A DNA stretch of 64,000 nt from Chitinophagaceae bacterium (GCA_016720745.1 JADKKA010000007.1:62001-126000), one strand, 5' to 3'. Numbered from the stretch's first letter, positions 8,405 to 18,419 are shown. Made by a program: numbers and translations. Notes: generated from the sequence alone by a model not told the origin.

Positions 8405-10350
8405 TTCTTATTCACAATCGCACTCAGCACTTTCTCATCCACTACCACCGGGTATTTTTTACGCAAAGCTTCTTCCCATTGTTTTTCCAGTACCTGCTGG
8501 TAATCGTTGATCAGCATGCCACGGGCTTCTTCAAAACTGCGCTGGGTGGGCTGATGATAAACCTGCACTACATAACCGAATGAAGCAGTATTATCTGATT
8601 GATTCAGCAGGGGACTGGTCACCATTCCTGCCTTCGGAGTTAATTTTTTCAAATTGGGCACCTGATTCCATTCAAAACGGGCCGAGTCGGCAATTACTTT
8701 TTCAGGAAGGAGGGCAGCTGCTTTTCTCCAGTCGGCCGGATTGGCCAGCACTTTATCATAAGTAGTGGTGGCGCTGTTCATATCTGCGCAGAAAAAGAGA
8801 ACGGCATCCACGCTCTGCTGCCAGAGATACTTCTGTTTGTTTTTATCATACAACACTTTCAGCGCGGCACTATCACCTTGTGATTTATTCCATACTTCCT
8901 GCTGCATGATTTCAAAAAAGAGATTGCCATCCCTGAATTCATTCATCTGTTGTCTGAACTCATCGCTGAATTCTTCCAGATGGGCTTTATAGTATTCCTG
9001 CAGGGAAAAGCGAATCCATTCTTCCCTTACCTGCTCCCAGGGTTTCACTCCTGACCCATCCTGTTTGTATCGATACATATTGGCATAGTTCACCCAATGA
9101 TTGGCATTATAAATTGAATCGCCAATGGCAAAGAGGGGAGTAAAAGCCGTGATCGCCCATCCGCTGGTCATGGGTTTGCCATCGAGTACACTGTCGCTCA
9201 TATTCCAGAGGGCAGCATCTTCGTATGGAAATTTCTTGAACCCTTTTTTATCGGTCACTCTTTTTACCAGAAAATCTTTTGAATTGATCCAGCGGCTGTC
9301 ATTCTGGATCCGCTGTTTTAATTCATCCTGATAGGTTTTATTATTGGGATCAGTGATTACCGGTTTCAGCGACATTCTTTTGATAATATGCCAGCCATAA
9401 GCAGTGGCAAATGGTTTACCTACGGCATTGTCTTTAGGAAGGGCCCAGAGCGCTTTCTCAAAGGCAGGATCAAACTGACCCACCCCAATTTCAGGCATCA
9501 TGCCACCGGAAGCAGCACTCACATAGTCGTTACTGAAATCAGCCGCCAGTCGGTTGAAATTATCGCCAGCCATGATGCGCTTGTACAATGAATCAGCCCT
9601 GTTGGCAATTTGTTTCCGGATATTTTCATCTGCTCCGGGAGGGAAAGCCAGAAGAATCTGCTGGGCTTTTATCTTGCCGACTGCCTTTCTTTCTCCCAGA
9701 TTTTTGAAAATATGGTAACCGGACAATGAACGCACCGGTGCGGAATATTTTCCGGGAGCGGTACTGTAAATCGCATTTTCAAAAGCATAGGGCAGGGTCA
9801 GCAAAGTGATATAACCCAGGTTGCCATTATTTGAATGGGCAGAAGTATCATCAGAGTATTGGCGGGCTGTTTTGGCAAAATCCTCTCCTTTATTCAGCGC
9901 CTGTAAAACAGTATCCAGTTTTTTCCCGGCTGCTACCGTATCAATAAAGCCGGCTGCATTTCGCATGGAAATAAAAATATGAGCCACCTGTACATCTTTC
10001 TGACTGCGGGTAAACGCTTCTTTCACCAGCTGGGTGGAAATGTCAGGGTCAGTCATGTAATTCTGCGAGATCTGTGTGCGCAGGTTTTCCAGTTCCACTT
10101 TCATCGCAGGAAGGGTGTCCAGTTTACGCTCATAAGCTTCCTGGATTTTGAGCCGGGAACGGATATATAAATCCAGGTATTCATTGATGGATTTGGCCCT
10201 GTCCTTTACCGGCTGGGTATTATTTTTTTCATAAGCCCGCAGGAATTCTTTGGCATCCACCGCCTGTTTACCATAAGTAAATAAGGTCTGGGCCGGTGCC
10301 GTAGCAGCCAGGAACAGGCCACCCAATAGGAGGAATAACTGTTTTTTCAT
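8401..10350 (-). CDS. Periplasmic peptidylprolyl isomerase (PpiC/SurA-like), two parvulin domains
   Basis: Predicted periplasmic foldase for outer-membrane or secreted proteins. It has a signal peptide (residues 1-20, ending TAPAQ), a helical N-terminal region, and two parvulin-type PPIase domains: about residues 118-215 (VAHIFIS...GNLGYI...GYHIFK) and about 225-330 (AQQILLAF...GGMMPEIGVGQFD...GWHIIKR). The C-terminal 300 residues are less conserved and may bind substrate. 649 residues is typical for Bacteroidota PpiC proteins. It follows the TlpA gene by 6 bp, so the two form an operon for extracytoplasmic protein folding and redox. Confidence 0.87.
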   Translation of the reverse strand: MKKQLFLLLGGLFLAATAPAQTLFTYGKQAVDAKEFLRAYEKNNTQPVKDRAKSINEYLDLYIRSRLKIQEAYERKLDTLPAMKVELENLRTQISQNYMTDPDISTQLVKEAFTRSQKDVQVAHIFISMRNAAGFIDTVAAGKKLDTVLQALNKGEDFAKTARQYSDDTSAHSNNGNLGYITLLTLPYAFENAIYSTAPGKYSAPVRSLSGYHIFKNLGERKAVGKIKAQQILLAFPPGADENIRKQIANRADSLYKRIMAGDNFNRLAADFSNDYVSAASGGMMPEIGVGQFDPAFEKALWALPKDNAVGKPFATAYGWHIIKRMSLKPVITDPNNKTYQDELKQRIQNDSRWINSKDFLVKRVTDKKGFKKFPYEDAALWNMSDSVLDGKPMTSGWAITAFTPLFAIGDSIYNANHWVNYANMYRYKQDGSGVKPWEQVREEWIRFSLQEYYKAHLEEFSDEFRQQMNEFRDGNLFFEIMQQEVWNKSQGDSAALKVLYDKNKQKYLWQQSVDAVLFFCADMNSATTTYDKVLANPADWRKAAALLPEKVIADSARFEWNQVPNLKKLTPKAGMVTSPLLNQSDNTASFGYVVQVYHQPTQRSFEEARGMLINDYQQVLEKQWEEALRKKYPVVVDEKVLSAIVNKK

Positions 10351-10356
10351 AGCAGG

Positions 10357-11790
10357 TTACTGTGCTTTTCTTTTGATGTTGAGCACATCATCGGTTTGTT
10401 CAACGGTTAGTTTTTTGGCAATAATCCGCTTGTCCTTGTCCAGCAAATAAATGGTGGGAAAGGTTTGTACATCATATAACTGTGAATAGCCGGGGATCCC
10501 ACCCTCCACCCTTGATTTATCATCTGCTTTAGAATAATAAACCTGTGTCCAGCTCCACAATTGCTGTTCCGTTACAAAACGGATCCAGTCATTCCGGCTG
10601 CCATCTGTTTCTTTGGCTATGGCAAACATTTTCAATCCGGCATCTTTCCATTTTTTGGTATAGAAAGAATCCAGTCTTGGTAATACTTCCTTACAATGAC
10701 CACAGGTAGGATCCCAGAACACCACAACAGTAAAATCTGCCGGCTGATCATAGAGTCCTGTAATTTTCCCGCTGGAGTCGGGCAGTACAATATCCGGAGC
10801 CGGGTTGCCCATGATATTTGCCATCAGACTATAGGCCCTGTCCGTAATGGTTTTCTTTCCTTTGTCGGCGAGCCAGGAGTAAGATTTATTGGAAAAGTAT
10901 TTTTCAAAAAGGTGGACAAAGACCGCATCTTCCCACATGTATTTCTGGTTGAGGTAGCGGTTCACAAATTTGATCAGCAGGAAGCGGGTCATCTCTTCGT
11001 TTAAACTGGCATAACCCATCATGTAATCAATTTCCCGGATCACGGAATCTGGATGTGGTGAAACGAGCTGGTTAAAATATTTATCTAATTTTTCCTCGAA
11101 GAAAGTCGTGTAAGCCAGTCGCCCATCCCAGAAATTAACCCCATCCCAGTATTTTCCTTTGTAGAATTCGTAAGCTGCAATGGAATCTGCTTTTGTTTTG
11201 GGCTCTTTGAGGTTGGCCGGCATTTCCGGATCACGCATGGCAGCCAGCAGGGCCGATAGTAAGGTATTGGGATTTTGTTTGATCAGGTCTTCCCGGTATT
11301 GCTGCATATTCTTATCCGCGCTGGTGATATTCCCCATGATGCGGGTGGAATCTTCTTTGCTGGTGGCTGTTTTCAATTGCTGCTGGAACCCGTTCAGGAT
11401 CTTCCCTTTTTCACCAATCCTTTTTTGATAGGTCAGGAAGAGCGTATTATCGGCCGAGCCTTCAAAGCCCACACCTTTGGCTACAGTGGCCGTATCGGCT
11501 AAAACGGTAAAGTGCTGGTCCTTGTCCACCAGGATCTCAAAAAAACCGGTCTTGTTGGGATAACCAATCAGGTAAATCCCGCCGTTGAGTTTTTTATTTC
11601 CTTTGAACACTGCGGTACCCTGCTCATTGAGCATGGCCGAGTCAATGATCGGGTAGGTCTTGCCAAAATAATGACCCAGATAGATGTACTGATGTTTAAA
11701 AGGCTTAAAGCTTACTTTGATTTGGTAGCCTTCCTGTGCAAAGAGGACAAAGGGCAATAAAATCAGGCTGGTCAGGTATAATTTTTTCAT
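10357..11790 (-). CDS. TlpA-family thioredoxin-like protein with DUF4369-type N-terminus
   Basis: Exported thiol-disulfide protein. A signal peptide (residues 1-19) precedes a DUF4369-like beta-rich domain (about residues 20-130, with the YLGHYFGKTYPIIDSA pattern), a helical linker, and a C-terminal thioredoxin fold from about residue 335. The redox motif is CGHC in VVFWDPTCGHCKE. These proteins are common in Bacteroidota and are thought to reduce periplasmic or cytochrome substrates. It is the first gene of a pair with the PPIase. The partner substrates are unknown. Confidence 0.87.
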   Translation of the reverse strand: MKKLYLTSLILLPFVLFAQEGYQIKVSFKPFKHQYIYLGHYFGKTYPIIDSAMLNEQGTAVFKGNKKLNGGIYLIGYPNKTGFFEILVDKDQHFTVLADTATVAKGVGFEGSADNTLFLTYQKRIGEKGKILNGFQQQLKTATSKEDSTRIMGNITSADKNMQQYREDLIKQNPNTLLSALLAAMRDPEMPANLKEPKTKADSIAAYEFYKGKYWDGVNFWDGRLAYTTFFEEKLDKYFNQLVSPHPDSVIREIDYMMGYASLNEEMTRFLLIKFVNRYLNQKYMWEDAVFVHLFEKYFSNKSYSWLADKGKKTITDRAYSLMANIMGNPAPDIVLPDSSGKITGLYDQPADFTVVVFWDPTCGHCKEVLPRLDSFYTKKWKDAGLKMFAIAKETDGSRNDWIRFVTEQQLWSWTQVYYSKADDKSRVEGGIPGYSQLYDVQTFPTIYLLDKDKRIIAKKLTVEQTDDVLNIKRKAQ

Positions 11791-11800
11791 AAGTCAGAAA

Positions 11801-11956
11801 CCTGCCGGCTGGCAGGCAGGGAATCGGGTAAAGGTATTTAAAAACCGGCAGCCGCCGAAGAGGCCGGGCCGGGTTTAAGAAGTTTTCAATCCCTTTTTCG
11901 TTGCGTAGACCGTTCAGGAATTATCTGTTTTTTAGCCCCCTTAGCGCCTGAGGGGT
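11801..11956. repeat. Short palindromes between tlpA-like gene and rlmD
   Basis: The divergent gap holds an imperfect palindrome at 11801-11820 (cctgccgg / ggcaggcagg) closely related to one at 22147-22167. A second ccccttagcgcctgagggg-type hairpin lies at about 11936-11955, immediately before rlmD. Both look like copies of small dispersed elements. Confidence 0.5.
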
Positions 11957-11968
11957 TATTTTTGCCCG

Positions 11969-13429
11969 ATGGCCAGAAAAAAGAATAAAATCAGGGTGCT
12001 GGAAAGGATCAGGGTAGAGGATTTTGCAGCCGAAGGGCGCTGCCTGGCCCGCCAGGATGGTAAAGTGATCTTCATTGAAAGCACCGTGCCGGGTGACCTG
12101 GTGGATGTATTCCTGAATAAGAGTAAAAAAGACTGGGCCGAAGGGTATCCCCTCCGGTTTCATGAGTATTCCCCCCGCCGGGTGGAACCCTTTTGCAGTC
12201 ATTTCGGCAATTGCGGGGGCTGTCAGTGGCAAACCGTACCTTATGAAGAACAGCTCCGGTTCAAGCATCAGCAGGTGATTGATGCCCTGGAAAGAATTGC
12301 CAAAGTGCAATTACCAGACATATTGCCCATATTGGGAGCAGCCGAGGATAAATATTACCGGAACAAGCTGGAATTTACATTCGGCACCCAGCGCTATATC
12401 CCCAAGGGGGATTATGACAAAGCCGCTATGCTGGAAAGCAAACAAAACGGCACTTATCAGCCCCTGCCGGCTGCCGGATTTCATGCCAAAGGCTATTTCG
12501 ACAAGATTGTAGATGTAACCCGTTGTTATCTCCAGCCCGAGCCTTCAAACAAGGTCAGGGAAGCGATCCGGGAATATGCCAGTGCCCATGATCTTTCTTA
12601 TTATGATATCCGCGAGCATACCGGCTTTTTGCGCAATGTGCAATTAAGGGTTTGCAATACGGGTGAAGTGATGGTGAATGTAATTGTCGGGGAACCGGAT
12701 CAGGAAAAGATCAATGCCCTGATGAATCACCTGCAAACCGTGATTCCGGAAGTAACCACCTGGGTATATACCATCAATACTAAAAAGAATGACAGCCTGT
12801 ATGATCTGGAGCCGATCCCTTTTGCCGGTAAAGGATTTGTGATTGAGCAGCTGGAACATTTTCGATTTAAGATCGGCCCCAAATCATTTTTTCAAACCAA
12901 TACCAAACAGGCAGAACAATTGTACCGGGTTACCCGGGATTTTGCGGAGTTGACGGGTGAAGAAACTGTATATGATCTCTATTGCGGCACAGGCAGTATC
13001 GGGATATTTGTAAGTGAGAAAGCTAAAAAAATCATTGGGGTGGAAGTGATCGAAGCGGCGATAGATGATGCCCGAGAAAATGCGGAACTGAACCAGCTGG
13101 ATCAAACCGTTTTTTTTGCCGGGGATGTAATTGATATCTGTAACAATGATTTTTTTGAAACCCATGGTAAGCCGGATGTGATCATCACGGATCCGCCCCG
13201 TGCCGGGATGCACGAAAAGCTGGTGAAGAAAATACTGGAAATGGCAGCACCGGTGCTGGTGTATGTGAGCTGCAACCCGGCCACCCAGGCCCGGGACCTT
13301 CGCTTACTTGATGAAAAATATATAGTCACAAAAGTGCAGCCGGTGGATATGTTTCCTCATACTCATCATATTGAGAATGTGGTGCAATTGAAATTGCGGG
13401 AAAATATTCCATCCCCGGTGAACGGATGA
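11969..13429 (+). CDS. rlmD: 23S rRNA (uracil(1939)-C(5))-methyltransferase RlmD
   Basis: SAM-dependent RNA methyltransferase of the RumA/TrmA family. An N-terminal TRAM domain (about residues 5-65) is followed by the iron-sulfur ligands Cys76, Cys82 and Cys85 (CSHFGNCGGC) and probably Cys186 (VTRCYL). The catalytic domain shows DLYCGTGSIG for SAM binding, TDPPRAG, and the nucleophilic Cys in YVSCNPAT near the C-terminus. 486 residues. The four cysteines distinguish it from TrmA. The other family member, RlmCD-type, cannot be fully excluded by eye. Confidence 0.9.
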   Translation: MARKKNKIRVLERIRVEDFAAEGRCLARQDGKVIFIESTVPGDLVDVFLNKSKKDWAEGYPLRFHEYSPRRVEPFCSHFGNCGGCQWQTVPYEEQLRFKHQQVIDALERIAKVQLPDILPILGAAEDKYYRNKLEFTFGTQRYIPKGDYDKAAMLESKQNGTYQPLPAAGFHAKGYFDKIVDVTRCYLQPEPSNKVREAIREYASAHDLSYYDIREHTGFLRNVQLRVCNTGEVMVNVIVGEPDQEKINALMNHLQTVIPEVTTWVYTINTKKNDSLYDLEPIPFAGKGFVIEQLEHFRFKIGPKSFFQTNTKQAEQLYRVTRDFAELTGEETVYDLYCGTGSIGIFVSEKAKKIIGVEVIEAAIDDARENAELNQLDQTVFFAGDVIDICNNDFFETHGKPDVIITDPPRAGMHEKLVKKILEMAAPVLVYVSCNPATQARDLRLLDEKYIVTKVQPVDMFPHTHHIENVVQLKLRENIPSPVNG

Positions 13430-13502
13430 TAAAACAGTGGGATGTTAAATCTCCCGATCTCTTTTTTCTCCTTTGCGGGCAACCCCTAATTTTACCTTCT
13501 CT

Positions 13503-14177
13503 ATGAGCAATTTCCGATTTACAAGAATGGACCGGTTTCCCCCGGTAGTGAAGAACCTGATCATCATTAATATCCTGGTATGGGTGGCCCAGCTGATTTA
13601 TGACCGCACGGAAGGATCACTCACGATGTTCCTGACCAGCAAACTGGCACTCTATCCGGTCAGTGATCCGGCATTTGAGCCTTATCAGATTGCCACCCAT
13701 ATGTTTGCCCACGCTTCTTATTCCGGCAATATCTACAACTACCATATTGTGTTTTTTCATATTCTGTTCAACATGTTCGGTTTGTACATGTTTGGCAGGA
13801 TACTGGAAAATGTATGGGGACATAAACGTTTTCTGATTTTTTACCTGGCCTGTGGCATCGGTGCGGCTGCTGCCCACCTGATCATGCAGGCAGTGTTGAA
13901 TGATAGCAGCCCGGCCGTAGGTGCTTCGGGTGCGGTGATGGGGATCTTTGTAGCATTTGGCTATCTTTTTCCCAATACAGAGCTGATGATCATTCCCATC
14001 CCGATTCCCATCAAGGCCAAGTGGGTGGTTATTTTTTATATCCTGATTGATCTTTTTGGTGGTTTTGGAAATATCGCAGGCGATAATATTGCGCATTTTG
14101 CCCACCTCGGAGGGGCCCTCACCGGCTTCCTGATCGTCTATTTCTGGAACAAAACCAACCGCAGAACGTTATATTGA
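13503..14177 (+). CDS. Rhomboid family intramembrane serine protease
   Basis: Polytopic inner-membrane serine protease. The ATG at 13503 (MSNFRF) is preferred; the upstream in-frame ATG at 13473 lies in non-conserved sequence. The catalytic dyad is present: Ser142 in GASGAVMG and His201 in AHFAHLGG, with HILFNMFGLYMFG forming the second transmembrane segment. About 224 residues and six membrane segments, the basic rhomboid fold. A second rhomboid-like gene follows 69 bp downstream on the same strand, and that protein lacks both catalytic residues. Confidence 0.9.
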   Translation: MSNFRFTRMDRFPPVVKNLIIINILVWVAQLIYDRTEGSLTMFLTSKLALYPVSDPAFEPYQIATHMFAHASYSGNIYNYHIVFFHILFNMFGLYMFGRILENVWGHKRFLIFYLACGIGAAAAHLIMQAVLNDSSPAVGASGAVMGIFVAFGYLFPNTELMIIPIPIPIKAKWVVIFYILIDLFGGFGNIAGDNIAHFAHLGGALTGFLIVYFWNKTNRRTLY

Positions 14178-14246
14178 TCCTTAAGTAGAACAATTACCCG
14201 AATTTTGATTTTTATTGACGGGATACAGTAATCATTACTATTGATC

Positions 14247-15188
14247 ATGAACTACAAAGAACAACGATACCGCCAAAGGGTAATGGCTGGCAAAACCAGT
14301 AATGACCTGATGCTGCTGATGGCGATCTGTCTGCTCGTATTTGTAGGGCTGGCTTTTATGAAAGCCGTCTGGTTTTTTAATTATGCAGATGATAAGGATC
14401 TGGCCCGGGCTTTGTTTGCTAAAAATGTATTAGGGCTTTTTACCATGCCCGCTGATTTGTCTCAACTGGGAGGGAAACCATGGGCACCGATAACCAGCAT
14501 GTTTGTGGTGGAGAACAATGATGTGTGGAAGGTTTTTTCAAATATGTTCTGGCTCTGGTCTTTCGGCTTTATTCTGCAAGACCTGACCGGCGGGAAAAAA
14601 ATCATCCCGGTTTTTTTATATGGAGCCTTTGGTGGTATCATCGCTTTTGTTCTGGCTTATCTGCTGGTGCCTTCTTTACGCGACTACCAGCCCATCGCCA
14701 CGCTGGGTGCTGTTCCCTGTGGTGTAATGGCCGTGGCGGTAGTTACTACATTGACTTCACCAGGTTACCGTCTCTTTCCAATGATAGCCGGAGGTATTCC
14801 ACTCTGGGTACTGACTGTTTTATACCTGATCAGCAGTTTCGCCACTGTATCCATCAGTGATAGCGGTATGCTGATTACCCTCGCAGCAGCGGCGCTGACC
14901 GGTTTACTGTTTGTGTTTTCCCTCCGAAGGGGCTACGACTGGAGTGAATGGATGAACCGCTTTTTTTACTGGTTCAATAATCTGTTTAATCCGGATAAAC
15001 CCGCCCGTGGCAAGCAGACTAAAGACGAGCTTTTTTATAACGCTACCACGATACCTTTTAACAAAACAGCAAAACTTACCCAGGAGCGGGTGGATCTGCT
15101 GCTCGATAAAATCAATCAGCAGGGATATGGATCCCTGACGGAAGAGGAAAAAGAGCTATTGAAAAGAGCCAGTGAAGAAGAACTCTGA
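14247..15188 (+). CDS. Rhomboid-like membrane protein without catalytic residues (pseudoprotease)
   Basis: Integral membrane protein related to the preceding rhomboid: KVFSNMFWLWSFGFILQDLTGGKK aligns in pattern with the rhomboid loop-1/TM2 segment of its neighbour. The start is ATG 14247 (a TTG at 14241 is also in frame). Where an active rhomboid has GASG, this protein reads GAVPCG (residues 154-159), and where it has AHLGG, this protein reads TLAAA (from residue 211), so the Ser-His dyad is missing. A 75-residue charged cytoplasmic tail ends in EEEKELLKRASEEE, as in other Bacteroidota rhomboid tails. About 313 residues. Function is unknown. Confidence 0.75.
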   Translation: MNYKEQRYRQRVMAGKTSNDLMLLMAICLLVFVGLAFMKAVWFFNYADDKDLARALFAKNVLGLFTMPADLSQLGGKPWAPITSMFVVENNDVWKVFSNMFWLWSFGFILQDLTGGKKIIPVFLYGAFGGIIAFVLAYLLVPSLRDYQPIATLGAVPCGVMAVAVVTTLTSPGYRLFPMIAGGIPLWVLTVLYLISSFATVSISDSGMLITLAAAALTGLLFVFSLRRGYDWSEWMNRFFYWFNNLFNPDKPARGKQTKDELFYNATTIPFNKTAKLTQERVDLLLDKINQQGYGSLTEEEKELLKRASEEEL

Positions 15189-15263
15189 ACAAAAATCAAC
15201 TGTTTTCATCTGAGACAGGATCCCTTTCCATTTTACAGCGCTTTAAATTGATAATTTGCACTG

Positions 15264-16391
15264 ATGGCCATCCGTTTTCGCATCCTGACCAAGCGGGTAT
15301 TTATTATTTGTAATGTCCTGCTGGTCTTTTTCTTCCTGGTTTCGAGTCTGGCACCTTACCTGCACCCGCAGAAATGGTGGTTTATATCTCTATTCTCACT
15401 GGCCTTCCCCTTCCTCTTATTGCTGAACCTGCTTTGTATGGCAGGTTGGTTTATAATTCTTCGGCCGCGATATGCTTTGATATCCGGAATAGCCATCCTG
15501 CTGAGTTATAAAAGTATCCTGCTGGTCTTTGCCTTTCATGTTGGAGGTGCATTTGACTACGACAAAAGCCCGGGTACACTAAGAGTAGTGAGCTGGAATG
15601 TGGCCAGGTTTGTCGAGCTGAAAAAGAATAATAACAACGGCAGTCAGAAAAGACTGAAAATGTTTGAACTGATCAGTCAGCAGGATGCCGATGTGCTTTG
15701 TTTACAGGAATTCCATACCTCCACCGATTCGAGTTATTATAATAATATCGCTGCTGTACAGGCCCTGGGCTATCCCTATTATTATTTCAGTTTTGATGAA
15801 GATGGCGATAATCATTATTACAGCTCCATCATTTTTTCAAGAATTCCTTTTGTAGATACCGGAAGGATTCGCTATCCCCGGCCCACTCTTCCGGAGGTAT
15901 TGATGTATGCAGATCTGAAACTGGGTGATGACACGGTGCGGGTCTATACTACCCATCTGCAGTCGAACCAGCTGGGTAAATTTGACTATGACCGGATCAG
16001 TAAAATTAAAAGCGGGGATGACAGCATGGTGGCGAATTCAAAAAGTATTTTGGGGAAGATCAGAAAAGGGTTGTCCCGGAGAAGTATACAGGCTGATGTA
16101 GCACGGGAAGTAATGGATAATGCACCTCATCCCTATATTTTATGTGCCGACCTGAATGATGTACCCAACTCTTATGCTTACGATGCCATGCGGGGGGAAA
16201 TGCAGGATGCTTTTCTGAAAAAAGGATTCGGCATCGGCAGGACCTTTGCGGGTATTTCACCCACCCTGCGGATTGATTATATTTTTGCCGGTAAGGCCTT
16301 CAGGATAAAACAGTTCAACCGGATGGTCAAATACCTGAGTGATCATTTTATGCTGGTGGCCGACCTGGAACTGAAAAAGCCGGAAAATTGA
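15264..16391 (+). CDS. Endonuclease/exonuclease/phosphatase family protein with N-terminal membrane segments
   Basis: Membrane-anchored member of the EEP (DNase I-like) fold. The first ~100 residues hold about three hydrophobic segments. The catalytic domain begins at VVSWNVARF (about residue 112) and shows CLQEFH (metal-binding Glu), THLQSNQ, ADLNDVPNSYAYDAM and DYIFAG, ending in SDHFMLVADLEL with the catalytic His. 375 residues. The substrate, nucleic acid or phospholipid/inositol phosphate, cannot be assigned. The gene stands alone between the rhomboid pair and cysS. Confidence 0.86.
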   Translation: MAIRFRILTKRVFIICNVLLVFFFLVSSLAPYLHPQKWWFISLFSLAFPFLLLLNLLCMAGWFIILRPRYALISGIAILLSYKSILLVFAFHVGGAFDYDKSPGTLRVVSWNVARFVELKKNNNNGSQKRLKMFELISQQDADVLCLQEFHTSTDSSYYNNIAAVQALGYPYYYFSFDEDGDNHYYSSIIFSRIPFVDTGRIRYPRPTLPEVLMYADLKLGDDTVRVYTTHLQSNQLGKFDYDRISKIKSGDDSMVANSKSILGKIRKGLSRRSIQADVAREVMDNAPHPYILCADLNDVPNSYAYDAMRGEMQDAFLKKGFGIGRTFAGISPTLRIDYIFAGKAFRIKQFNRMVKYLSDHFMLVADLELKKPEN

Positions 16392-16570
16392 TTATCTTTG
16401 TAACATGTTACTGAAGCACAAATATCTGATTTGTTGTTGCTGTCCCTGCGGGACAAAATAATCCCTGGCCGCCATCCGGCCGTTTCTCCCTTTATCAATC
16501 TAATTAATCATCTTTGCGGCATTCCTGTTATAAGGAATGGTAACAGCCGAAAGCTTAAACAGCGACAACA

Positions 16571-18073
16571 ATGAATCAGCCATCCTCTTTAAAAGTTTAT
16601 AATTCCTATACCAGACAGAAAGAAATCTTTCAATCCATTACACCCGGACATGTGGGTATGTATGTGTGCGGACCTACGGTGAGCGGTGAAAGTCACCTGG
16701 GTCATGCCCGCCCCTATATCACTTTTGATGTGGTTTTTCGTTACCTGCAACACCTGGGGTATAAAGTACGCTATGTACGCAATATCACAGATGCGGGGCA
16801 TTTTGAAGAAGAGGGCCGGGAAGCAGAGGATAAGATTTCAAAAAAAGCGGTACTGGAAAAACTGGAACCCATGGAGCTGGTGCAGAAATACACCAATCTC
16901 TATCATTGGGCTATGGAACAGTTCAATACGCTCAAGCCCACGATCGAACCAACGGCTACAGGGCATATTGTGGAGCAGATTGAAATGATTAAAACGATCA
17001 TTGAAGCAGGATATGCCTATGAGTCTAACGGCTCCGTGTATTTTGATGTAAAAAAATATGCGGCCTCACATGATTATGGTAAACTAAGTGGAAGGGTGAT
17101 TGATGAATTACTGGAAACCACCCGGGAACTGGAAGGACAGGAGGAGAAAAGAGATTCTGCTGATTTTGCACTTTGGAAAAATGCCGCACCGGAACATATC
17201 ATGCGCTGGCAAAGTCCCTGGGGGGTAGGTTTCCCCGGCTGGCATATTGAATGCTCGGCCATGGCCACCAAGTACCTGGGGGCGCAGTTTGATATTCATG
17301 GAGGTGGAATGGATCTGTTGTTCCCGCACCATGAAAGTGAAATTGCCCAGAGTACCATCTGCAATCATACAGCCCCGGTTCGTTACTGGATCCATAATAA
17401 TATGATCACCATCAACGGCCGCAAGATGGGGAAGAGCTATAATAATGTGATCAAATTGACGGAACTCTTCAGTGGTGATCATGCGGAGCTCAGCCAGGCC
17501 TATCACCCGATGGTGGTTCGTTTCTTTATCCTGCAAAGCCATTACCGCAGCACACTGGATTTTAGTAATGAGGCTTTACAGGCTGCAGAAAAAGGATTGA
17601 AAAGATTATGGGATGCCTATGAAAAATTACCGTTACTGGTTGCAGCACCGGGAAGCACCGCTACGGATGCTGAATTGGAAAACAAAGTAAAAAAACTGGT
17701 AGCTGAGTTTGAGGAATACATGAATGATGATTTTGGTACGGCAAGGGTGCTGGCCAATATTTTTGAACTGGTGCCTGTTATTAATTCCATGAAGGATGGG
17801 ATCATCCCTGTTTCATCTATCAGTGCTGAGACTATGGCCTGGATGAAAAAGCAGTTGCGGATATATATAGAAAATATATTCGGACTTAAAGCGGTGAATG
17901 AAGCTGATAATGAAAAGCTAAAGGGGGTGATGGATCTGCTGATTGCCATCCGGAAAGAAGCAAAAACCAAGAAGGACTTTGTGACTTCTGATAAAATCCG
18001 AGATGAACTGGCCCGGCTGGGGATCAGTCTTAAAGATGAAAAAGGCGGAGGAATGAGCTGGGCGGTGGAGTGA
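16571..18073 (+). CDS. cysS: Cysteine--tRNA ligase
   Basis: Class I aminoacyl-tRNA synthetase charging tRNA-Cys. The signature HLGHAR (HIGH motif) lies at about residues 38-43, the zinc ligands appear in YVCGPT, GWHIECSAM and HHESEIAQ, and the second ATP loop is KMGKS in place of the usual KMSKS. The C-terminal helical tRNA-binding region is complete (500 residues). A CATCTTTG near-match to the -7 box lies at 16509-16516 upstream. The 180 bp leader region also contains two short hairpins (gtccc/gggac near 16443 and ggccg/cggcc near 16468) of unknown role. Confidence 0.96.
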   Translation: MNQPSSLKVYNSYTRQKEIFQSITPGHVGMYVCGPTVSGESHLGHARPYITFDVVFRYLQHLGYKVRYVRNITDAGHFEEEGREAEDKISKKAVLEKLEPMELVQKYTNLYHWAMEQFNTLKPTIEPTATGHIVEQIEMIKTIIEAGYAYESNGSVYFDVKKYAASHDYGKLSGRVIDELLETTRELEGQEEKRDSADFALWKNAAPEHIMRWQSPWGVGFPGWHIECSAMATKYLGAQFDIHGGGMDLLFPHHESEIAQSTICNHTAPVRYWIHNNMITINGRKMGKSYNNVIKLTELFSGDHAELSQAYHPMVVRFFILQSHYRSTLDFSNEALQAAEKGLKRLWDAYEKLPLLVAAPGSTATDAELENKVKKLVAEFEEYMNDDFGTARVLANIFELVPVINSMKDGIIPVSSISAETMAWMKKQLRIYIENIFGLKAVNEADNEKLKGVMDLLIAIRKEAKTKKDFVTSDKIRDELARLGISLKDEKGGGMSWAVE

Positions 18074-18107
18074 GGAGGGATTTTGCTGCGCAATCAGAGA
18101 AAGTATT

Positions 18108-18255
18108 ACCGCAGAGAACAAGAGAACGCTGAGTTTACGCAGAGATATTTTGTCCATAGGACTCTAGGAGCGCTCTTAGCTGTCTTTGCCTACAGGGTTC
18201 TGAGAGGGATTATATTTCTCTGCGTAAACTCTGCACCTCTCGTTCTCCGCGGTGA
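18108..18255. repeat. Long inverted repeat between cysS and the fasciclin gene
   Basis: Arms of about 43 bp at 18108-18150 and 18211-18255 are near reverse complements, both containing the core gagtttacgcagag. The loop is about 60 bp. RNA from either strand would form a long hairpin. The right flank to about 18420 contains no coding sequence. A related element occurs at 22133-22408. Confidence 0.75.
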
Positions 18256-18419
18256 ACTCTTTCTCGCGCCTTCGCGGTTTAACCCCCTCCATATCCGTTT
18301 TATTCAACACAACTCACTCCCTCTCTACCCCGATTCACGAACTCCAACCCACGATTCACTCCTGCGGCCATACCCATACCCGTTTGATGATGTTATAATC
18401 TTAAACAAAATCAAACTAT

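Noticed and set aside
16435..16490. Hairpins upstream of cysS as a T-box or other riboswitch
   Set aside because: The T-box sequence AGGGTGGNACCGCG and a specifier loop are missing, and T-boxes are not typical of Bacteroidota.
16571..18073. KMGKS in CysS as a defect
   Set aside because: Gly in place of the first Ser of KMSKS is tolerated in cysteinyl-tRNA synthetases; the rest of the enzyme is intact.
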